DNA of 64,000 bases, from NCBI GenBank assembly GCA_023678885.1, contig CM042975.1, forward strand, positions 29,801,405 to 29,865,404. Reading direction: 5' to 3'. This DNA comes from Pogostemon cablin (Eukaryota; Streptophyta; Magnoliopsida; Lamiales; Lamiaceae). Below, one piece after another: positions 58,213 through 64,000 of the stretch. The notes under the pieces were generated by a model, which had not been told where the DNA came from, did no database searches, and saw only the letters and a program-made list of their open reading frames with translations. The translations under genes were made by a program, and so were the position numbers. Position 1 is the stretch's first letter. Each line of letters opens with the position of its first letter.

Positions 58213-59673
58213 ATGGGTTCTCATAAAGATATCACTACAGATCAAAAAACCCAAATTTTTCATTTTCTTCTGCAGCATAATGGTAATGGCAAGATGAAAT
58301 ATGGAATGGTGAAGAAAGCATCTGAAATGTTTGGGGTTTCAAGAGGATCCATCCATCTTATTTGGGTTGCTGGGAAGAAGCAAATGAATTCAAATATGCA
58401 AGTTAATTTCAAGTCCAACAAGAAAGGCAAAACAAGCTTAAAAAAGATGGTCATAGACTATGAAAAAATAGAGAAAATTTCTTTTGTAAAAAGATCAACT
58501 ATTCGAAGATTGGCAAAAGAGATGGAGATAAGCAAATCAGTGGTGGGAAGATGGGTCAAAGATGGAGTTTTAAGGCCACATACAAATGCAATAAAGCCTC
58601 AACTCACAGCACACAACAAGCTTCAAAGAATGAATTTTAGCTTGCATGCACTTACAATTGACAGGTATTCAAACAAGATTGTATTTGATGAGATGCATAA
58701 TGTAGTTCACATAGATGAAAAATGGTTCTATATGAGTAGAGCTAGTGAGAGGTATTATCTAGTTCCAGGGGAACAAGAGCCACATAGAACATGCAAGTCA
58801 AAAAACTTCATATCGAAGATTATGTTCATGTGTGCAGTCTCAAGGCCAATATTTTCTAGAGATGGGCAGGTTTTATTTGATGGTAAAATAGGAATTTTCC
58901 ATTTCACTGAAACTGAACCAGCGAAGAGAAATTCAAAGAATAGAATGAAGGGTACCCCAGTTACAAAACCAATTCAGTCCATCAATAAAAATGTGATTAA
59001 ACATTGCATTGTGAATCAGGTACACTATCAAACCATTATGTTATTGTCATCATTTAGCTTATACAGATCACCATTACACTTGGTTTATCAAAAAAATGAC
59101 GCTTCATTTTTTTTGCACTATATTTTACAGATTATTCCAGCCATTAAGGCCAAATGGCCTTCTCATATGAGCAAGAACGTAATTATCCAACAAGATAATG
59201 CCAAACCCCATGTTGGCATTGATAGTGATCCAGAGTTTATGGTAGCTGCAAACTCTGATGGATTTACTATCAAGCTTGTATGTCAACCCCCTAACTCACC
59301 TGATACCAATATCAATGATTTGGGGTGGTTTAGGGCCATTCAATCTCTACAAGTTGACACTGCAAGTTACACTATAGATGAATTGATCAAGAATGTAATG
59401 AAGTCTTATGAAAACTTGACACCTCAGACACTTAACAATGTCTTCCTCAGCCTACAATGTTGCCTTACTGAAATATTAAAGGTCAATGGGGGCAATGACT
59501 ACAAAATTCCACACATGGGCAAGGCAAAAATGATTAAAGAAGGTGTGCTTCCAAACAACTTATATGTTGATGAAGAGATCGTAAAGGAGTGCATCAACAA
59601 ACTTGTGGAAGAAGGTCAGAATTATGCCCATATGTATGACATTTCAGATTTGATGTCGGGGCTTGGTTACTAA
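58213..59673 (+). CDS. mariner-like transposase
   Basis: DDE/D enzyme that cuts and pastes DNA at TA sites. The open frame is 486 codons with no stop. N-terminal helix-turn-helix parts lie at about residues 30-52 (KASEMFGVSRGSIHLIW) and 95-117 (STIRRLAKEMEISKSVVGRW). Catalytic residues are Asp168 (VVHIDEKWF), Asp328 (IIQQDNAKPH) and Asp369 (NDLGWFRAIQSLQ, after QPPNSPDTN). By hand count 40 residues separate the last two, one more than in the plant DD39D group. Residues 270-306 look like an unspliced intron: bases 59020-59130 start GT, end TTTTACAG, have 111 bases and no stop; removing them joins HCIVNQ to IIPAIKAKWP as in relatives and gives 449 aa. The start ATG at 58213 is the first in frame. 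Confidence 0.9.
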   Translation: MGSHKDITTDQKTQIFHFLLQHNGNGKMKYGMVKKASEMFGVSRGSIHLIWVAGKKQMNSNMQVNFKSNKKGKTSLKKMVIDYEKIEKISFVKRSTIRRLAKEMEISKSVVGRWVKDGVLRPHTNAIKPQLTAHNKLQRMNFSLHALTIDRYSNKIVFDEMHNVVHIDEKWFYMSRASERYYLVPGEQEPHRTCKSKNFISKIMFMCAVSRPIFSRDGQVLFDGKIGIFHFTETEPAKRNSKNRMKGTPVTKPIQSINKNVIKHCIVNQVHYQTIMLLSSFSLYRSPLHLVYQKNDASFFLHYILQIIPAIKAKWPSHMSKNVIIQQDNAKPHVGIDSDPEFMVAANSDGFTIKLVCQPPNSPDTNINDLGWFRAIQSLQVDTASYTIDELIKNVMKSYENLTPQTLNNVFLSLQCCLTEILKVNGGNDYKIPHMGKAKMIKEGVLPNNLYVDEEIVKECINKLVEEGQNYAHMYDISDLMSGLGY

Positions 59674-60544
59674 ATTTGAAATCTATGTGCAGGTTCCTTT
59701 TTTGTTTTTTCTTTTGTGTTTACAACATAAACATTGGACTATAAGTATGTCCATATGATGTTTATGTTGTGTTTAAGTTGTAAACATTCATTTTGTGCAA
59801 TCAATCGTGTATTAATTGGTTGTTGTCCTCAGAAAATATTCATCCCAGGACATAGAATTGTGTTTAACCTTAACGATGACTTAAATTTTCAAGATACACT
59901 CTCTTACATGCATGACTTTTAATTTGTTAATGACTTTATTTTCATCACATGAGCACATGAATCATATTCTTTTTGCCATCAAAACTAATTCATCAAAAGC
60001 ACATACCAAGGTCAACAGAAAATTATTAAAGCCAACTTAAACATCTTAAAATTCCATCACAGAGTAGTGTGGTTTTGTTTCATAACAGCCCTTAGCATTA
60101 GTGCATCACTATGCATTCAATAGGGAAAAAAGTAATCCAACACAAATTAAGCATAAAATCAACCCACCAGCCTCAGAATGAATCCATCAAGAAACAAGAA
60201 CTAGTCCATCAAAGATTAGGGTGTTTCTAACTCATCATTTCCCTCAGATGAATTTCATAATAGGACAGTTATCAAGCTCAACAGATCAATTCAACCAAAC
60301 AAGTTTTCTTTTGAATATCAATCAAATTAGACTCACAAGGCACTCTTAAAATAAGAAACATCATATTTTCAATACTGCGAACAAGAGCCTCGCACGGCTG
60401 TAATCACATCAAAGGGCACATATCATGCATATTCTCAGGACAAAAGTTTTATTATCCAAAGATCACAGTCTTTGTAAACCCAAACCAACAATAAGAATTG
60501 AGAATCAGAATAGGTATACCTTTGACCAGGATAACAGAAACAGA

Positions 60545-61030
60545 GAGGTCACAAGGCAACCACCAGCGTTGAAGACACACGGCCCTGATCGAAATTTGGA
60601 AAAGCCCTATAATCCCGCGGGGCGAGATCGACGGGCTGGAAGCGAAAAGTCCTAGACTGAGATAAGCGTGGTGTGCACAGGACACAAATAGGCCAGTGCG
60701 GTCGCCGATTTAAAGATCCCGCAGAGAACAAAGCGATCGCTGCTCGACCGCCGACTCTGTGGAAAGTGATGGAGGAAGCTGGCGGCGCTGGTCTGTCGTG
60801 AATGCATCTCAGCGGTGAGTGGCGGTTCGTGGGCTCGTCAGAGGCGATGGCCTGGAGGCACGTCAATTGAAGTCGGGCGTGGCTGATATAAATGGTAACG
60901 GCGAACCCAGATCGATTTCGGAGTCTGATTGTGTCAGGCCGCCAAAGGTGAATCTGCGCAGAGCGGAAACGAGGCTGGGAGACTCGTCGGACGTTGCTGG
61001 GAGATGGAAACAACCATGAATTTCAGCGTG
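60545..61030. other. GC-rich block near the 3' end of the mariner element
   Basis: About 490 bases with frequent CpG (gcgatcgctgctcgaccgcc and similar) in an otherwise AT-rich element. The longest open frame is minus 60549-61013, 154 codons, Arg/Pro/Ser-rich, with no motif I know. It could be captured host DNA or an antisense leader of the element. Confidence 0.5.
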
Positions 61031-61337
61031 ATGAGAAGGCAGTGAAGATCAGCCAGACGGCTAGGGCTGAAATAATTTGAGGATTTGATTACGTGTTTAG
61101 ATTTTTTATGTTTTGGGTTTGGGTTTAAATTGGGATAATTTAATGATTTAGTTTAAGTTAGAAAATTAACAGATTAATTGATGTATTAAGTGTGGTTTAA
61201 TTGAATGGCAAACTTGAAATTATGATGAATTGGTAAGGGTAAATTTTATGAATTTTTTACCAAATTTAGATTGTTCACAATGTATTGGGACGAACGAAAA
61301 TAGAAAGTGCACGCATTGCTCTGGGACGGAGGGAGTA

Positions 61338-62690
61338 TATTACAACTTTATGGCCCATAAATAAATAAATATTATTTTCGTGATATTACATTACATTGAA
61401 ATATTTAATTTAAAACTTTAATAATCTCATTAAACATTTTACTAATATAGCAACAATAAATACAAAAAAAATCAAAAAATAAATATATGTCAATTTTTTA
61501 ATAATTTTATATGGCAAGAATATATACTCATTATTTTTGTATTCGTTTGATTAATTCTCTACCAACTAACAAAACAAACATTGCCGTCAAACTCAGATGC
61601 ATTAGATTGTTTGAGTCTCCTAATTATCAAATTCATGTATGGTTCAGCCAATCTGGAAGGTGTTTATCACAATGTTGAGATTTGTTAATTATTGTTACTT
61701 TGTTGTTATTTATTTTCTAATATGGGTATTTGTTTATTTTATTATTTTATATATTTTTTCAAAGAAATATTATTCTATTCAAACATCATAAAATCAAATG
61801 AAATTGTTGCCAAAAAACTAATACGTACCATGCAACGTACGAGTTAGCTACTAGTAAAATTAAAATTAAAATAATATTTAAGAATAAATTAAAACAATAC
61901 ATAACAATTAAACTAACTATTAAAAAATTTAAATATGCATATACATCATTAAAAACAGTTTTTTTTTTATTAAAAAAACAAAGGATGTACTTATTTTCCA
62001 ACTACAATAACTAATTGCTTTTGGAGGATGAAATGAAGTGCTACTAAAAATGTGCTGTGAGATGCATCACACTTTTGAAGAGACTATTCAATTTCAATTG
62101 ATGGCATGTAAAAAAAATTTTGAGTTGTTAAACGGACTGGTATTAGACATATAGGATCAAGGCTAAATGGTCCACGAGTCCAAGCGGGTCATGTTAAACG
62201 GGCCTCTAATAATGAGGACCTAATCCTAACTCTAGTAATAATAATTTAATATATAATTAATTAAATAATTTATAATAAAAAAATTAATCAGGCTAGCCTT
62301 TTAAACCGACAAACCAACCTTATAAAGTCATGAGTTAATCAGTCCGAACAAAAAAAAATCTTATTTAAACGGGCCTATATGGTTCATCTTGCAATTTATT
62401 TCTTCTATCAAAGTCATAAAAAAACAAATCCTTTGTATATAATCACAATCAAAGTAAGAAAATTTCTTTCATAACCCAACTAAAGCACAAAGGTCGCCAT
62501 ACCTCGTTTCTTTTATCATAACTCACATAAAACACATCGTTTAATTCACCTCAGTCCTTTCATCACATCTCACTTAAAACACATCTTACTTGATTTATAT
62601 CATCAATATATAAACACAATTAGAAAAAAAGAAAAAGGAATAGTAGGTAGTAGGGGTGTATGTGTAGGGTGAGTGGGTGGGGGGCAGGAA
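61338..62690. other. intergenic, no gene seen
   Basis: AT-rich. 62140-62400 has gggcc/acgggcct words in both orientations (ttaaacgggcct twice), likely a decayed MITE. No frame of interest. Confidence 0.45.
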
Positions 62691-62703
62691 GTAAGGCAGA
62701 ATC

Positions 62704-62740
62704 TATAAATGTGTGTTGTTAGAGAGAGAGAGATGTGGAG
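62704..62740 (+). promoter_or_regulatory. candidate core promoter
   Basis: TATAAAT (62704-62710) is preceded by a G-rich stretch (62643-62690) and followed at about +25 by a GA run agagagagagagatg. The layout resembles a plant TATA promoter with a GA-rich leader. No coding frame follows within the next 1.2 kb, so it might drive a non-coding RNA or a gene starting beyond the window, or be chance. Confidence 0.25.
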
Positions 62741-63492
62741 AGGTATTAGCTCAAGGGCAGCCTGATAGATTAACTGACACAGTTTCCTTCTTTTTTAACT
62801 CACTTTTTATGGGCATTCTCAGCAAGTTTTAAGTACTTTTTCTATTAAACCTCTCCATGGCACCTACTTCTCTCCTCTCTCACATTTAAATACACATCTT
62901 CACACCTCCCCTCTTGATTAGACTCTACAATGCCATATTTCTTGGCCTTTTCCAGTCAAAAAGATAAATTCAGGGTCTTCCTCCTTGTTTTTATTCTTAT
63001 TATTACTATTAATTTATTATTATTATTATTATTTATAAGAATTAATTGCATAAAAGATCACAAACTCTTTTCTAATGGCAAATCAATCATAACATTTGTC
63101 AAATAGTTAAAAAAAACCCAACTTTAAGTATAGAAAAATCTCGAACTTTACTCGATTGCAAATTAATCTTTACATGCATTTTAGAAATTGCAAAAAAATT
63201 CATAACTTTAAGCATTATTATTGCAATATGCACCCAATGGAAGGCCTTTAATTGCCTTTTGAGTACGAATTGCACAAATCTTAAAAGTTAGGTTTTTTTT
63301 GTTATTTTATAAAAGTTGGAATTAATTTGTAAAGATTATGGACTTGAAATAGATGTACTCCTTCCTATCTTCCTCTGCAACATAACAATTTCTTATTTTA
63401 GTATGTTTCATTACAAAGTCAAAATTACACAATACATCTTCACTTTAATTTAAATTTAAAAATGGGAGCGAAAAGATAAAATAATGTCCAAA

Positions 63493-63530
<38 letters not shown>

Positions 63531-64000
63531 CATTTAAAGTTAACTTCTTTTTCTCACTCAAAATTTGGGTCAAAATCTCTTCAATTTCTCTTCAATTTCT
63601 CACCTCTCATTTTATTTTTATTTCCTTAAATAAATACATCTAGGTGTTTTACTATCACATTTTTTAACCCTAATAATTTTATGTCCAACAAAATAATTAA
63701 AATTAAAGACATTATTTTTATATGCATTTTTTTTTATCAATTAACATGCTAAATTTTTTTTCAATTTGAGTTAATTATTGAGAAAATTTGGGTTGTATTT
63801 GAAAATAAAGTTAATTAATTAAGGCATTATTTGGAATTGTTTATAACATATGATTAAGTAATGAAATATAAATATTAATAAAATTTTTAAAATTGTTGAT
63901 TTTTTATAATTACATTAATTTATTATACATGAAAAACGAATAAGATTCGTATAACATCGATTCAACTAGAAACTATTTAATTCATTACACATAAAGAACT
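62741..64000. other. intergenic, no gene seen
   Basis: AT-rich to the end of the window, with a (TA)n run at 63499-63526 and a TTA run at 62999-63034. I found no supported coding exon. Confidence 0.5.

Larger units (their letters stand above)
57617..61335 (+). mobile_element. complete mariner-like element (autonomous Stowaway relative)
   Basis: 3719 bases. Ends CTCCCTCCGTCCCTGAGCA and, complemented, CTCCCTCCGTCCCAGAGCA match at 17 of the first 19 positions or better, with TA on both sides (57615-57616, 61336-61337). It encodes a full-length transposase (58213-59673). The 1.66 kb after the transposase includes a GC-rich block at 60545-61030. Terminal repeats and frame are well preserved, so the element is young and could be active. 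It shares terminal words with the Stowaway MITEs of this window. Confidence 0.9.

Noticed and set aside
59734..59922. 62-codon frame after the transposase
   Set aside because: Within the mariner element, no domain, typical chance length for AT-rich DNA.
62700..62900. primary microRNA transcript
   Set aside because: I looked for known plant miRNA families and a long hairpin downstream of the TATA box and found neither.

Overview
The window is nuclear DNA of a dicot plant, most likely an asterid. It is AT-rich, has GT-AG introns and plant gene families, and is packed with plant transposable elements. The leucine aminopeptidase reproduces the Solanaceae residue numbering at its catalytic Lys354 and Arg431. 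An order or species cannot be fixed from sequence alone. Four host genes lie in the left third, all on the + strand, and I found no convincing host gene right of about 22.5 kb.

Gene-bearing part (1-22.5 kb): translation factor eIF5A (2118-4532, 5 exons, 160 aa); a two-domain group I WRKY factor orthologous to WRKY32 (6405-12535, 5 exons, 493 aa), whose fourth intron carries a 1.45 kb pol-less LTR retrotransposon and whose third intron is best explained as GC-AG; a plastid-type M17 leucine aminopeptidase (15314-19551, 10 exons, 573 aa); and an intronless P-class PPR protein resembling At4g26680 (20919-22502, 527 aa). These genes have unrelated jobs (translation, transcription, proteolysis/chaperoning, organelle RNA metabolism) and are neighbours only by position.

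Middle part (22.5-46 kb): tandem repeats; a patch of scrambled plastid-derived DNA with a psbN tail and a 16S rRNA piece; a Stowaway MITE split by a Mutator-like element (MULE) with a perfect 9-bp duplication; a hAT MITE; then a three-layer nest. A small TRIM-like element (29094-45846) holds a pol-less Athila-like Ty3 element (29609-45604, minus strand), which holds a Ty1/copia element (34226-42282). Each layer is delimited by its LTRs and by target-site duplications. The Athila-like element contains the strongest unexplained signal of the window: six copies of an exact 58-bp module made of four GGTTCGACC motifs in fixed spacing (two direct, two inverted), lying inside an open frame and echoed in both LTRs, plus three further hairpins with a shared 14-nt loop and covarying stems.

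Right part (46-64 kb): Stowaway and hAT MITEs, a non-autonomous CACTA element, a second MULE with a perfect 9-bp duplication and GC-rich cargo, an LTR-like insertion with three long palindromes built on one CACG-NN-CGTG core, a 2.8 kb array of about 18 copies of an AT-rich unit, and a complete mariner element (57617-61335) with a full-length transposase frame that may be active and could mobilise the local Stowaway MITEs. The last 2.6 kb shows no gene.

All coordinates were read by eye. Exon joins were checked by reading phase and by protein-family similarity from memory; no alignment or database search was run.
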